NCBI RefSeq assembly: GCF_014356525.2
Contig: NC_052514.1
Coordinates: 1,181,018 to 1,245,017, forward strand
Length of the DNA stretch: 64,000 bases
Direction: 5' to 3'
From: Nilaparvata lugens
Lineage: Eukaryota > Arthropoda > Insecta > Hemiptera > Delphacidae
The position numbers were made by a program, and so were the translations under genes. Below are positions 23,833-34,428 of the stretch, piece by piece; the stretch's first letter is position 1; each line of letters starts with the position of its first letter. Under the pieces are notes generated by a model that saw only the letters and a list, made by a program, of their open reading frames with translations, did not search any database and had not been told where the DNA came from.

Positions 23833-24543
23833 GACCGAACGTAGTGAGAGGTCTATTTTTTAATTCGGGTTTTCTTTTGTCTGTCTGTTTGTAACACGAT
23901 GATAGAATTCGATGAGATTTGGCAGGAATACTCCTTTTTCAACTATGCGTCGATGTATACACACGATTTCTCGAAATTTTGCATTTCACGGATAGTATGA
24001 AAATAAAATGAATCCCTCCATACTCTGATATCACCTACTTTGAAGATAGGAGTAATAAGACTATAAAATTATTCATAATCAATCAGCTGACAAGTGGATT
24101 ATTCATTGCATGCATTACACAGATGTCTGGCAGTGTCTATTTCTATAAGGTAGGGTTTCAATATTTTTTATGATGCGTGCTCATCAGTATCAATATTCTC
24201 ACATTTGAAAAACAAATTTAATAGGTGATTGAAAATAAAATAAAAAATGATCAAATGAACTAAATAATGCTGAAGAAATTATAATATTTTTGATTGAAAA
24301 AAAAATAATTTAAAAATAGTTGAGAAATATTTTTATCAGAAAGATAATCACGGAACTGGATAAATTATTATATGAGATACAAATTTAAACGTGAACTGAG
24401 TTTATTAACATAAGTAAGTTTTTGATATTGGAGAAAACAAATAACAGTTTTTGAGAGTAAATTATGATTCAACTAGAACAGGTGACATCAGATACTTGTG
24501 GATGAGAAAACTGCGTGAGGTCTACTGTTCACAGAACTACTAG
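23833..24543 (+). mobile_element. Diverged element C copy
   Basis: It starts GACCGAACGTAGTGAGAGGT and ends GTGAGGTCTACTGTTCACAG plus ACTACTAG. The interior has the CAGCTGACAAGTGGATTA and ACACAGATGT landmarks, but the 5' third differs from the other copies (CTGTCTGTTTGTAACACGAT). Confidence 0.8.
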
Positions 24544-25045
24544 TATAATGAACTAGTAGTATGATCAACATTTAAGTAAAGAAAGTAATAAAAAGGAGCA
24601 ATACTCAAGTGTGAATTGAAGGAATTTCCTGTGTCTCCATTTTGCTAGAGTGAGGGACAAATTAATGGGAATTGAAATTGAAATTATATTTACCGTATTC
24701 TTCTTCTTCATCTTAGAAACTACGAACAATATAATTAAAAATATACATATACAAAACTTGAATAAGGTTCCTCACATAGGCAAAGCCTGTGTGCGAGGAG
24801 ACATTAGGAAAAATAGAATGATAATATTGATTATTTTTTGATAATATTTAAATATTTGAATGTTAATATTTTGTGCAAAAAATAATCTTTATAATCTTAA
24901 AATCTAGATTCATGCCAAAAAATGATAATATTCAGTTATATTTAACTCAGCATACAATTGAAGCAGTATAATTAAACGTTTATTTGGAAAATTGAAAAGT
25001 GTATTATTGATTAGAATTAGATAGGTTAAAAAGTTTCAGGATTAC
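24544..25045. other. AT-rich, downstream of the P450 first exon
   Basis: It is probably the first intron of the P450 (minus strand). A small hairpin-like CTCACATAGGC...GCCTGTGTGCGAGG lies near 24772-24800. No second P450 exon could be found here. Confidence 0.45.
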
Positions 25046-25199
25046 CTTCTATGCCATATCCTTGAAAAAGGAGAGCATTTCCAAAAAACGGGACAGTGGG
25101 CGGGCCGGGCAGACTGCCTCCTAATCTACGTTGTCGAAACTTTTCAAAAATCACATAAACTACGATGATTGCAATAATAATTTGAATCCAAGTTAGCAT
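25046..25199 (-). CDS. Cytochrome P450 (CYP4-like), first coding exon with membrane anchor
   Basis: On the minus strand an ATG at 25199 in a good context (CAAAATG) opens MLTWIQIIIAIIVVYVIFEK, a hydrophobic ER signal-anchor, followed by basic FRQRR and the proline hinge LPGPPTVPFFGNALLF, a hallmark of microsomal P450s. After 51 codons plus one base the exon meets a donor (GAAG/GTAATC). An upstream in-frame ATG at 25226 exists, but the shorter start gives a standard anchor. The family works in the ER with NADPH-P450 reductase. The phase fits the helix-C exon at 1679-1864, with one exon of about 70-80 residues missing between; the 23-kb gap contains both LTR elements. Whether the two exons are one gene, two genes or remnants is open. 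Confidence 0.85.
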
Positions 25200-25879
25200 T
25201 TTGATCTCTAGAACAGAAAAAAGCATAAAACCACACCAGCAAGAGATAGTCTCTTGTATTCCAAAAGAATGGATTATAAGATTAAGAAATATGGATTAGA
25301 GATAATCTCTACAAGAGTAGATATTTTATGTGCACATTTTCTCATACATATTGAAGTTTCATTTTTGATTATTAGTCTCAGAAAAGTTATAAAACCTACC
25401 TTTGTTATAATAGAATGGTATACAAATTCTCAAGTACATTTTTAATTCATTATCAAGTCATATACAAGTGAGATTTCTACTAGAAAATATTTATTAGTAC
25501 CTAGTTCTGTAGTTGAAACATGTTAGTGTTGATTTAATAAAACATAGATATAAAAAGAGTAGGTACAATACTTAGGAATTTATATTTTATTCTAACAAAT
25601 TACAGCAACCCATAAAGAAAAGTAAATGTTCAATGAACCTATATAATTACCGTATATGGACCTCATTTATAATGCTGAATAGGCTAATACAAATAGAAGA
25701 CACAAATTCCTGATATAATTATATTTATCAATTAATTAAATTAATTATAGTACCTTTATTAGGCTATATCTTCTAAAACCACAACATTTTGATGAATATA
25801 AATGATGTGAAATTACAGTTGTTGTAGTCACTGTTTTGTACAAAAAGAATGAATCTTGAAATTGAAAATTCAAGTACCG
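25200..25879. other. Upstream of the P450 exon, AT-rich
   Basis: It should hold the 5' UTR and promoter of the P450 on the minus strand. I see no convincing TATA box or initiator. A GTATATGGACCTCATTTATA near 25654 resembles a decayed MITE-A end. Confidence 0.4.
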
Positions 25880-26030
25880 TAGGATACCATTTTTCAAAAA
25901 ACATCTATTAACAACATGTTTCAAAATATTAATGCCATTTTCAAGTGAGTATACCGATATACTCACTCGAAAATGGCATTGATATGTTGAAACAGGTTGT
26001 GAATAAAAGTTTTTAAAAAAGGAAGGCCTA
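25880..26030. repeat. Foldback repeat related to 3338-3500
   Basis: The arms around AATGCCATTTTCAAGTGAGT and its inverse meet at about 25955. It shares GAAACAGGTTGTGAAT-type sequence with the 3338 foldback. Confidence 0.75.
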
Positions 26031-26341
26031 TTCAGATTTCAAATTTCAAGATAAATAAGATTGGACCTCACCAAACAAGTTGATTGAGACGAATGAGATT
26101 TGAAGTCAGTATCACTAAGTTGCACCACTGAACGAATTGAATGTACTGAATGCACTAAGTAAACTGCAGCCCAAAGTCCTATTACAAATTGAAGTATATC
26201 AGTTATTAAATTATAAGAATACCAATTGACCTTCGTTTATTTCTAATTGTAAAGTAGTTCTGGAGCCAATTCCCACATTATTCGACGCACATAAGTCAAT
26301 TATAATTTTCAGCTTGGAATAATTAAGGAACACCAAATATC

Positions 26342-26408
26342 CTAGAGCATTTTCATGACCTTATCTTGCTGGGAAATCATCTCTTCAGGAGAAATCACAT
26401 ATAATTCC
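26342..26408 (-). CDS. Candidate terminal exon, product unknown
   Basis: On the minus strand a frame reads ELYVISPEEMISQQDKVMKM, one Leu, then TAG at 26342. A possible acceptor (GCATCAG) precedes it at 26409, with a weak pyrimidine tract. An AATAAA lies about 100 bp downstream (near 26238). The residues look like real protein, but the exon is only 22 codons and I cannot assign it. It could be chance. Confidence 0.25.
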
Positions 26409-26574
26409 CTGATGCATCATTCTATTTTCCCATCAGCTTTAATAAAAATCGTTGAAGCGGTTACTATGATTATAATGTAGCATCAATTTTTCAGTTTTCA
26501 ATTTAAATTACCAATCTTAATTCAATCCCAGAAAACGTTCACAATAATAATTGTTAACAATCTTTCAATCTCGA
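26409..26574. other. AT-rich spacer
   Basis: Nothing recognised. Confidence 0.4.
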
Positions 26575-26800
26575 ATTTGAACGAGCGTTAGCGAGTCTTA
26601 CTTTTGACTCATTCAAGGTCAAAGTCGTTGTCCGTCTGTTTGTATGTTCTACAATAACTTTAGAAAGTATTGATCTATCAGCTTCAAATTTTGAACACGT
26701 ATATTCTTCGAACAAACTTTTTACAAGTCGAGTTTGTTGGACAACAAAATTGTTATACTTCTTCATCCTTTCTTTCAGGATACAAAAATAAAATTGAATG
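26575..26800. repeat. Dispersed repeat start with GAGCGTTAGCGAG motif
   Basis: ACGAGCGTTAGCGAGTC is followed by GTCCGTCTGTTTGTATGTTC. The same pairing of a GAGCG-type motif with a GTCTGT(C)TGTTTGT phrase occurs in the C copy at 23833-23900. The 92-codon minus frame over it is a by-product. Confidence 0.55.
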
Positions 26801-26960
26801 TGGATAAAAAATTGTTGTGATTTATCATTCAATCAGCTGGAATTAATTGCATGCTATTTCTGTAATAATTTTTCCATTCATTTGAAAAAGATGATGCTAT
26901 TTGGGAGTTCTTTCTCATTTTTATCCCTCTGTTCCTGTTATAGAATAATTTACCCTTTTA

Positions 26961-27147
26961 AGCTGCGTTTACACCAAAGTTATTAACAAAATGTTTATTT
27001 TCCCGTCCTTATAGATACTATTAGATTTAACATAGCTTATCATACACATGATGTGAATATGTGTTTGTCAAGCTCCATTTAATCTAATAGAATCTATAAG
27101 AACAGAAAAATAAACATTTTGTTAATAACTTTGATGTAAACGTAGCT
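26961..27147. mobile_element. Palindromic MITE-H copy 2
   Basis: It runs from AGCTGCGTTTACACCAAAG to ACTTTGATGTAAACGTAGCT, with inverted arms along its whole length. It is preceded by TTA and followed by CTA, i.e. a TWA-type target with one change. Confidence 0.88.
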
Positions 27148-27780
27148 CTACTGTATGAATTTAGCCAGCCATCTTATGTATACATTCATCCATCTTAATA
27201 ATATTTATAATCAAAAATTTTTCTTTACACTTGAAAAAACTAATATATATTTCCACAATAAAATAGTGAATAAAACATAAGCTGTTACTTTCTCGACTAG
27301 AGTGTATTAATAAAAATTTGGGTACCTCAATTTTTTCCGGAAAGCAATACTTTCCTTAGTTATGGTACCTAATAGGACAAGGAAAGTAAAAATTCGGAGA
27401 AGGAACAGTTTTATGCTGTGCCTGTTGATCCTTCCCCAATCATTTTAATGATTTGATCTTTGTATCTAAATAAATAAATAAAATAAAATAAATAGGTCTA
27501 TTGCTATTTCGATTTTCAAAAATAATAAACTTAACAGTTGATCAAATTTTTTCTCAAATAAATAATTAACTTTCTATACAATAAAATAGCTGTGTTATTT
27601 AACAAATTATTTTAAATATTTTTTGTGATTGTGAATGAAGATTTTTGTTTGGTTTTGTATTTTGAAATTGATTAATCTGATAAATTCAAAATTATTGTAG
27701 TACATACATTTTTTGGACTCAAAATAGTGTGTGAATTAAGTTATCATTTACATAACCTCTAGACTGTGTATTCCAAATTG
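27148..27780. other. Spacer with a B scrap and a T tail
   Basis: 27313-27392 is the last 80 bp of element B (GGAAAGCAATACTTTCCTTA). It is followed directly by a T-family tail (27393-27500: GCTGTGCCTGTTGATCC, then AATAAATAAATAAAATAAA). The rest is AT-rich. Confidence 0.7.
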
Positions 27781-28404
27781 AGGCTGTGCAAAGGCTAAAA
27801 ATAAACTTTCTACTCGTGATATTTTCCAAGTTTTTGATTTGTATATCATCAAGCTATCAAAATGAAAAAGTTTTCTCAGGAATACATTTTTTTTCGATCA
27901 TTACTTTTTGAGATATGAGCGTCTGAAGTTTGAATTTTCGGGACAGAACATTTCAAATTCGGTACGATATAAATCCATGAGATTTATTAGGGGATGAATT
28001 CTTCATAGTATTGTTGATCTAGTAAAACAAAAATTTTCTGAAAATATGAATTTTTGGAAAAGTTATTCAATTTACCAAAAATAACTCAACTAAAAGTTAT
28101 TTTTGGTTATTTTTAGTAAATTGAATATTAAAAATTGATATTCTCAGAAAATTCTTGTTTAACTAGATCAACAATACCATGACGAATCTATCCTCTAAAT
28201 CTCATGTATTTATCTCTTACCGAATTTGAAATGTTCTGTCAGTAAAAGTTGAACTTTAGGCGCTCATATCACAAAAAGTAATGATCAGGAAAAAAATGTT
28301 TTCCTGAGAAAACTTTTTCATTTTGATAGCTAGATGATATACAAATCAAAATACTTTTAAAAATATTACGAGTAAAAAGTTTATTTTTAGCCTTTGCTCA
28401 GCCT
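27781..28404. repeat. 624-bp foldback, about 300-bp arms
   Basis: The left arm starts AGGCTGTGCAAAGGC and the right arm ends GCCTTTGCTCAGCCT. Matching pairs continue inward (ACTCGTGATATTTT with AAAATATTACGAGT, CGGTACGATATAAATCCATG with CATGTATTTATCTCTTACCG, GTTGATCTAG with CTAGATCAAC) to a loop of about 20 bases near 28090. The arms differ at scattered sites. The 65-codon frame at its right edge is a by-product. Confidence 0.92.
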
Positions 28405-28612
28405 TAAGGTTTAAAGCAGTTTTGGGCGAATGCCTGTTGTTTTTACCTGCATTGTATCTATTGTCTATGAATAAATGAATGATGAATGTTTTGAATGAAT
28501 GAAGTTTATTTTTTATCATCGCTAGCTTTCTTTGCGAGGGCACAAATAGCTACAGATAAGCTAAAAATAGGCTACAAATAAGCTTCACATATTCTGAAAC
28601 CTTTACTATCAG
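28405..28612. other. T-family tail and 3' flank of the UQCRH-like gene
   Basis: About 28410-28490 reads GCAGTTTTGGGCGAATGCCT then AATAAATGAATGATGAATG, a T-family copy abutting the foldback. Confidence 0.6.
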
Positions 28613-28618
28613 TTTATT
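28613..28618 (-). terminator. Polyadenylation signal of the UQCRH-like gene
   Basis: AATAAA on the minus strand, 58 bp past the stop codon at 28676. Confidence 0.65.
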
Positions 28619-28675
28619 CCAAATTTGAGTTTTTCATTAAAAGTTCATTTTGGCTTCATTTTCAGGTAGAAATTT

Positions 28676-29026
28676 CTACCTGAGATATTTGAAAAGGTCC
28701 TTGTTCACACAGTTATTGACACAATGCATCATATCAAACAATTCTTGTTCACAATTTTCTGAAGTGTAGTGCTTACTGTTGACCTGCTTGTTGCACTCAA
28801 TGAAGGAAGTTTCGAAAGTTGAGCAGCTTGAAGCTTTGCAGACAACTTCAAAAACTTTTTGGGGGTCTAGAAGTTGTGGTTCATTATTGTTAACTGATGA
28901 ATTATCAGATTTCTTGGTTTCAATTAACTTGAAAGCTTTAATATCAGCTTCTGATGTCTTCCCAGAAGTTGAAAATTCGTTGTCCATTCTTGAAGAAATA
29001 ATTGCTCCACTCACAGAGTGTTTCAT
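28676..29026 (-). CDS. UQCRH/hinge-like subunit of cytochrome bc1 complex, divergent
   Basis: 116 residues. Residues 53-116 follow the QCR6/UQCRH hinge pattern: LDPQKVFEVVC, then Cys 63, 68, 78, 92 and 106, with gaps 4, 9, 13 and 13 (family 5, 9, 13, 13), CNKQVNSK, and CEQELFDMMHCVNNCV ending LFKYLR. In the family these cysteines form a disulfide hairpin in the intermembrane space that helps cytochrome c dock on complex III. Odd points: the usual acidic N-terminus is replaced by a Ser/Asn/Lys-rich stretch of 52 residues, and there is an extra Cys102. A splice acceptor (TTTTCCTTCAG) ends at 29049, so a 5' UTR exon lies upstream; with the AATAAA downstream this argues for a real gene, not a retrocopy. 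It may be a specialised paralog of the housekeeping subunit. Confidence 0.82.
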   Translation of the reverse strand: MKHSVSGAIISSRMDNEFSTSGKTSEADIKAFKLIETKKSDNSSVNNNEPQLLDPQKVFEVVCKASSCSTFETSFIECNKQVNSKHYTSENCEQELFDMMHCVNNCVNKDLFKYLR

Positions 29027-29436
29027 CTTTCACAGTTGATGGTATATCCTGAAGGAAAAATAATATTTTAATTTGTATTTTTGATATAGAATTATGGAGA
29101 ACAATAAATTGTTATTGGAAAATGTCATGATCACTTGCATATATCATTTCTTACTTGACATTCTTCTAGATTTCATTTTTCTATGTCCAGGAATATACTG
29201 AGTCTTGCTTTTAGCATGTTTGAATAAAAAAAAAGCTTTGGGCATCAAGTCTTTATAGAAATAAACCCACGACGTTTTTAAATACATAATTTATTTAATT
29301 GACCTACATTTCATTTCATATTCAAGATGAACATTATATTGGACTCATGAGTAAATAACTGTTCATAACTGGTTATACTTTGTCTATACATACTCTGATT
29401 CTCCTGTTGGTGTGTTAGAACTGAAATAGTATATTT
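29027..29436. other. UQCRH-like 5' leader and AT-rich intron
   Basis: 29027-29048 is transcribed leader after the acceptor. Beyond it I cannot see the upstream exon. Confidence 0.45.
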
Positions 29437-29580
29437 CGCACCTAGAGCAGAAAATGAGATTTTTCCAGCTCGAAATCGGTTTTCAAGTCCGAGGCCGTAG
29501 GCCGAGGACTAGAAAAGATTGAGAGCCGGAAAAACATTTTTGCCTGTGGTGCGAACGCTATTTTTCGCCACACACAAAAA
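29437..29580. repeat. Foldback with CCGAGGCCGTAGGCCGAGG core
   Basis: The arms TTTCGCACC...TTTTTCCAGCTC and GAGCCGGAAAAA...GGTGCGAA pair. The centre carries the motif at 29489-29507 inside GTCC...GGAC. Confidence 0.7.
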
Positions 29581-30729
29581 TAAACAATAAGTTATGTACC
29601 GTATATGAGAATAGTTGTTTACTAAGCACTTCCGAAAGCAGAAGTGGAAGGTCATAGCTCTAGCAAATCTGAGGTAATCTGAATATCAGGAAATTGTCCA
29701 AGCATTTTCATTTTTTATTCTGATTTGTCTAAATAACCTAAAAGATGATGTTCAATTATGTGGGAGGTTGAGTTTATACTTTTTTTATTCTTTCAAATGA
29801 CAATAAGATGATATCATTATAAATGTTTCAATTATTATTGAATAATGAACAAAAATAATGAAAAGTTTTTTGATCAGCTGTTTTTTGATCACCTTTCTTA
29901 GTTCCATGATAGCGGCTGGAAAGGGTACTCCTTCCGGCCTAGGCCTGACAGGAACCTGTTCTGACGTCAGACGAGAGTCGTCTGCAAACAATGCCTTTCA
30001 GATCTATGTAGGGACTGGAAAACAGCTGCTTTCTGTGCAGTGTGGCGAAAAAGGTTTTGAGTAGGTAATACCGTAAGTCTGTTAAGAACTAGACCCAAAA
30101 CCTTACGGTATAGGCCTTACACAATTCATTTTATACACCCATATATCCTACTTTAAATTTAATATGACCGAAATTGGACTTAAGCCTACTTAATTTTTTA
30201 TATAAATTGTTAAAGTTGGGCCCAAAAAAGTTACGGTATCTTCTAACTCATCTCTGAATTTTATGAAAATTCGTTCTGACAATTAAACAGTAACATAACA
30301 AATCAGTTCGAATACTTTCTCAGTAATTAATAATTTTACAATAAATTGGAATATTCTTGAACCTTTCCTTGAAATGAAATCAGTTCCTTTAAAATTTTAG
30401 TTTTTTATGAAGAGTTCTCCATTTTGGCTCTGCAGCTTATATTATAGGGGCTACTGTACATATTATATTTATTGATTTAAACCACAGTTTTCCTTTTTCG
30501 TCAAAGATTTCTCATTGGTTTGAATTCCAATGTAGTTTATTATCAAAACGAATAGTTTTATTATTTTTGCTCTTTAGCGAGTACCTACTCATACAAATGG
30601 AAGTTGCTCTCCTAATCAAATACATGATAAAATTGATAAGGAGAAAATTCCATAAAAACACGAACATTACAAAAACCCTGCTAACATATAAAAGGATTAT
30701 TTAAAATCAACATTGGAAATTACAAAAAT
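29581..30729. other. AT-rich spacer, one short CG-rich open frame
   Basis: 29858-30064 (+) is a 68-codon frame with a hydrophobic N-terminus (FLISCFLITFLSSMIAAG), but no splice sites, no known domain, and TTTTTCGCCACAC / GTGTGGCGAAAAA on both sides (29563 and 30042), which suggests repeat DNA. A 44-bp hairpin with ACCGTAAG/CTTACGGT lies at 30069-30112. Nothing else seen. Confidence 0.4.
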
Positions 30730-30903
30730 GTATTTATAAAATAGAATTATAGTACCTTTTAAAATTAATAGAATATTAAAAAACAAGAATACAAATTCAA
30801 TTAAAATTTGAAAATTCCATATATAATTGTAATACAATTTGTATTCTTGTTTTTTAATATTCTATTAATTTCAAATGATACTATAATTCTATTTTATAAA
30901 TAC
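30730..30903. repeat. Foldback, about 68-bp arms
   Basis: GTATTTATAAAATAGAATTA and AAAAAACAAGAATACAAATT pair with inverse copies ending at 30903. The loop is about 35 bp. Confidence 0.9.
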
Positions 30904-32314
30904 AAGAAAGTAGTCCTGAATTCATACATTTTACAAAAATTAGTTTATTATAAAACTTCAAGGTTTGAAAATTCATAACCAGTTTATTTTCTCATCATTT
31001 ATCACTCACCTATTATATACTATTACATCTTATCATATATTTCAAAATCTGAGAATTGAACATACTTTTTTCTAAATATTATTTTATCTAACATCATGAT
31101 AGTTTGATGTAATAAAAATGGATTTATTTCTCAAATACGGTACGCTTGAATAATCTCCATTCATGACAATTTCATGTGTTTTAATAAATTTATGAGCTTG
31201 ATTGAACAAGGTTTAACTCAAATACAATTAATTTTAATAAATTCACTAAATTCTTATTCAATTATATTTTTTAGTTCGATTGTTTTGTCCAAATCCAAAC
31301 ACATTTTTAAATCTATCATTATTATAGAAATTTGAGAAATGCTTGAATATACTTTATATTCAATTTTCATAAGTGTTTAGTTGAGTATTAAGTATTCATT
31401 GTCCTGTACCAAATAGAACTGTAGAATTTGACGATATATGTGTTTTTATTTCATTCAATCCAGCATTATAATTACCATACTAAAATGTTTTCTCACCTTC
31501 AAATAGATACCGTATGCGTCCGTAAAAATAGATGTACCAACAATGGAAATACAGATAGGTTAGAGATGATGATACATAATATTATTCTTCCTTCTTGAAC
31601 ATGAACCTTATTTATTCTCTCCTATTTAGTGACATAAAAGCACGAAAATATACTGGTTCTTACTGATTAAATGTATGCATATAATACACTCACCAGTGAT
31701 ATGCTTCACCCGTTTGAGTGACCAACAATAACGCTTTGATAAGTGAAATGTTGCAATGAGATGAGAATAGGGAACTGATCGATCGACGCAAGGGAGTTGA
31801 GAGCATGAGATGGATTGCATCATCCCTTTGAAACACTGCCTCCTGTAGTTGCAATGATTGATATTTGGAGAATTCAGATGGAAATTAATGAGAAATTGCA
31901 TTTATTGACAGTAATTGCATCTAATGACAATAATAATTATGAATAATTATTATTAGACTAAAATTCAAATCAAATGCATGAAGCAGAAGCAGAAGTTTTC
32001 AGGGTGATTTACAGCATTTTATTTGGATTTTTGTTTGATACTACCTAATTATTCTATAATTCATTTATTTATCATTTATCATGCAATCTATTCATCATGA
32101 TTTTTCTAGCTTCTTTAATATACCAAACAGTGATTACAGAGAGAAAGTAAGTGGCATTTATTCTTCGGTTTTTGGAGATTGTCTTCTATTTCATTATAAT
32201 AATATTTTCATTGTATTAGATTTCATCATAATATTTTTGTCATGCACCTGGAACAACAACATGTAGGCCTATATAATGCATATTTCAAGGTATATTTTTT
32301 ATTATCATAAAAAT
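30904..32314. other. AT-rich region with one possible leader exon
   Basis: The minus strand near 31694-31901 is richer in G+C and ends in a strong donor (CACTG/GTGAGT) at 31694/31693. It is open for 91 codons, but the peptide is unlike any protein I know, so a 5' UTR exon is as likely. The rest holds nothing I recognise. Confidence 0.35.
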
Positions 32315-33493
32315 AAAGTAAAGAAACTGAATTTCTTCGGCATCCAGGGTACAGCTCTAAATTTGATTTGCTCCTACCTTTGTAACAGGAAACAGACGGT
32401 TGAGGTTCATGGAAAATGGTCACCTACAGTGAGTGTTGAATGTGGAGTTCCTCAGGGCTCCATTCTTGGGCCTCTGCTTTTTTGATAGCTGTGAATGACT
32501 TACCTTATAATGTGGATGCCAATACATATATTTATGCAGACGACACTACTCTGATAAATACTGGTCGTGATATTCTGACAGTTGGTGAAGGGGCCATTAA
32601 TGCAATGACACAGGTTTCTGATTGGTTTGCAGCTAATGGTTTTCTATTGAACCAAGCCAAGACACAGACAGTAGTTGTCTTCAGTTTAAGACCATATGTG
32701 AGCGACCCCTCGATTTCTAATAAGGCCAGATTTCTTGGACTGACGGTGGATAACGATCTGTCTTGGGCTCCTCATATTGATACGGTTCTAGATAGGTTGT
32801 CTCGAGTGAACTTCCTCTTACTGCGTTTGATGTCATGTGTGCCTTTTGAATATGTGAAGTCTTCATATTTTGCTCTGTTCCAGTCGGTACTGTGTATGGT
32901 CTGGTGTTCTGGGGTAATGCTACCAGGATTGGAGAGGTATTAATAATGCAGAAGAGAGCTATCAGAATAATGAGTAGAGCCGATAGAATAGCCCACTGTA
33001 AGCCACTTTTTGTTGAGCTAGGCATTCTTACGGTAGTGAATCTGTATATATTCAGTAGCCTTGTTCACACTCATAAGTATAGAGAAACGCTCCAATGTAG
33101 ATCAAACGTTCATGGGATTAATACTCGACATAGTCATGACATCAACATTCCTTTCGTCCGTCTGGAAAGGCTAAGGTCCAGCCATCTGATAATGGGTAGA
33201 CGTTTATTTAATAAATTACCCCTCAAGTTTAGAGACATGAGAACCATAGAGTTCAAAAAAACTCTACACACGTGGCTCTGCGCTAACCCCTTCTATCATG
33301 TTGACGAGTTTTTTCAGCTTCCTGAATCCAGCATAGACCTGTAATGCTATAAAACCATTGAAACCATAAAGGCATAATAATTTGACTAGTACTCTATTAT
33401 GTATGTGTTCTAATATTTTGACGTGATCTCATGCATCTATAGATGTCTCATGGATCGAGAAATATATCTATCTATCTATCTATCTATCTATAT
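32315..33493 (+). mobile_element. 5'-truncated LINE with reverse-transcriptase core (jockey/CR1-like)
   Basis: Three overlapping frames in order carry RT motif GVPQGSILGPLLF (near 32440-32480), catalytic YADDTT (near 32534), a QAKTQ-type motif, FLGLTVDNDLSW, then LVFWGNA, MQKRAIRI, HGINTRHSHD and LFNKLPLKFR to a stop at 33344. Two frameshifts (near 32481 and 32890) break it. A 3' UTR ends in a CTAT microsatellite (33466-33493), the usual tail of such elements. Confidence 0.9.
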
Positions 33494-34149
33494 TTCAATG
33501 TATTGTATTGTATATAGCATTCTGAATCATATCATGAATTATTTTTATTAAATTTAGGCTCAACTTACTAATATTTTACACAATTTATCCGTTGTTGAGT
33601 GTAAATTTTCGAAAACATTAACTGTGATTATCAATTGGAAAAATGTTATTAATGACTTATAGTATTAAAATCTTGAATCAACCCTTAAGCCAGTTAAACA
33701 CACATCAATTTATTTTTCTTATGATATTCCACTGTCCTCATGAATTTTATCAGATTAAACGGAGCTGGACAAACTTCATCTGTCTAATCTAATAGAATTT
33801 TTACTGTAAAAATGGTAAAATATCGTACGAACCAAAATCAATGTGTGTGTAGCTAGCCTTATTTTTTAGTAAAGTTTTGAATATTGTTGATGGAAATCTT
33901 ATTAATTAAAATAGAATGGGATGGAAAAGATTGGGTATCTAAGTTTCCCCTCGAATAATTATTTTGGGAAAAAATCATTCTTACACCTTACAGATTGGAC
34001 TGGATCGATTGAATATTATTTTGCTGTGGATGATGTTCATAGACTCTAGGCTTGTGCGTGGGCAATGAGATGGATGATGATGATGATGAAGAGAGATATC
34101 TAGGACAACTTCAAATTCAACAAAATACAACATATTAATTATAAAAAGA
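33494..34149. other. AT-rich 3' flank
   Basis: A short GATGAT run is at 34070-34090. No gene seen. Confidence 0.5.
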
Positions 34150-34155
34150 TTTATT
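34150..34155 (-). terminator. Polyadenylation signal for the unknown gene ending at 34279
   Basis: AATAAA on the minus strand, 123 bp past the stop. Confidence 0.5.
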
Positions 34156-34278
34156 TTATAAAAAAGATTAATTTTTTACATTCAGAGAGTAGAAAAATAC
34201 ATGATAAATATATTATACAAAATGAGTTTGAACTACCATGATTGAAACGCCTTTGGTGTTATATACAAACGTTGATTA

Positions 34279-34428
34279 TTACATCAAAGAATGGAGAAGC
34301 ATGATTTCAAGTTTCAAATTCTTGTCTTCAAATCTTCTTCCTTGAAAATGTTTCCTTGGATAAAGACTAGTGATTCGAACAAAATCGAAGTCTCCTCTGT
34401 TCTCATATATGATCCACTTGTCATTCAC
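34279..34428 (-). CDS. Terminal exon of an unrecognised protein-coding gene
   Basis: A clear acceptor (TTATTTTCCAG) at 34429 is followed by 49 codons and TAA. Only phase 0 is open; the other two frames stop at once. The peptide starts VNDKWIIYENRGDFDFVRIT and ends KLEIMLLHSLM; it is charged, balanced and unlike translated AT-rich DNA. An AATAAA follows. The frame is too short for standard ORF searches. I do not recognise the family. The next exon must lie to the right on the minus strand, yet 35910-36140 is the terminal exon of a different (cuticle) gene. So either the missing exons lie in 34430-35900, where I find none, or the cuticle gene lies inside an intron of this gene. Confidence 0.65.
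   Translation of the reverse strand: MNDKWIIYENRGDFDFVRITSLYPRKHFQGRRFEDKNLKLEIMLLHSLM

Noticed and set aside
29858..30064. Small secreted protein (68 codons, hydrophobic N-terminus)
   Set aside because: No splice signals or poly(A) evidence, and inverted GTGTGGCGAAAAA sequences on both sides suggest repeat DNA.
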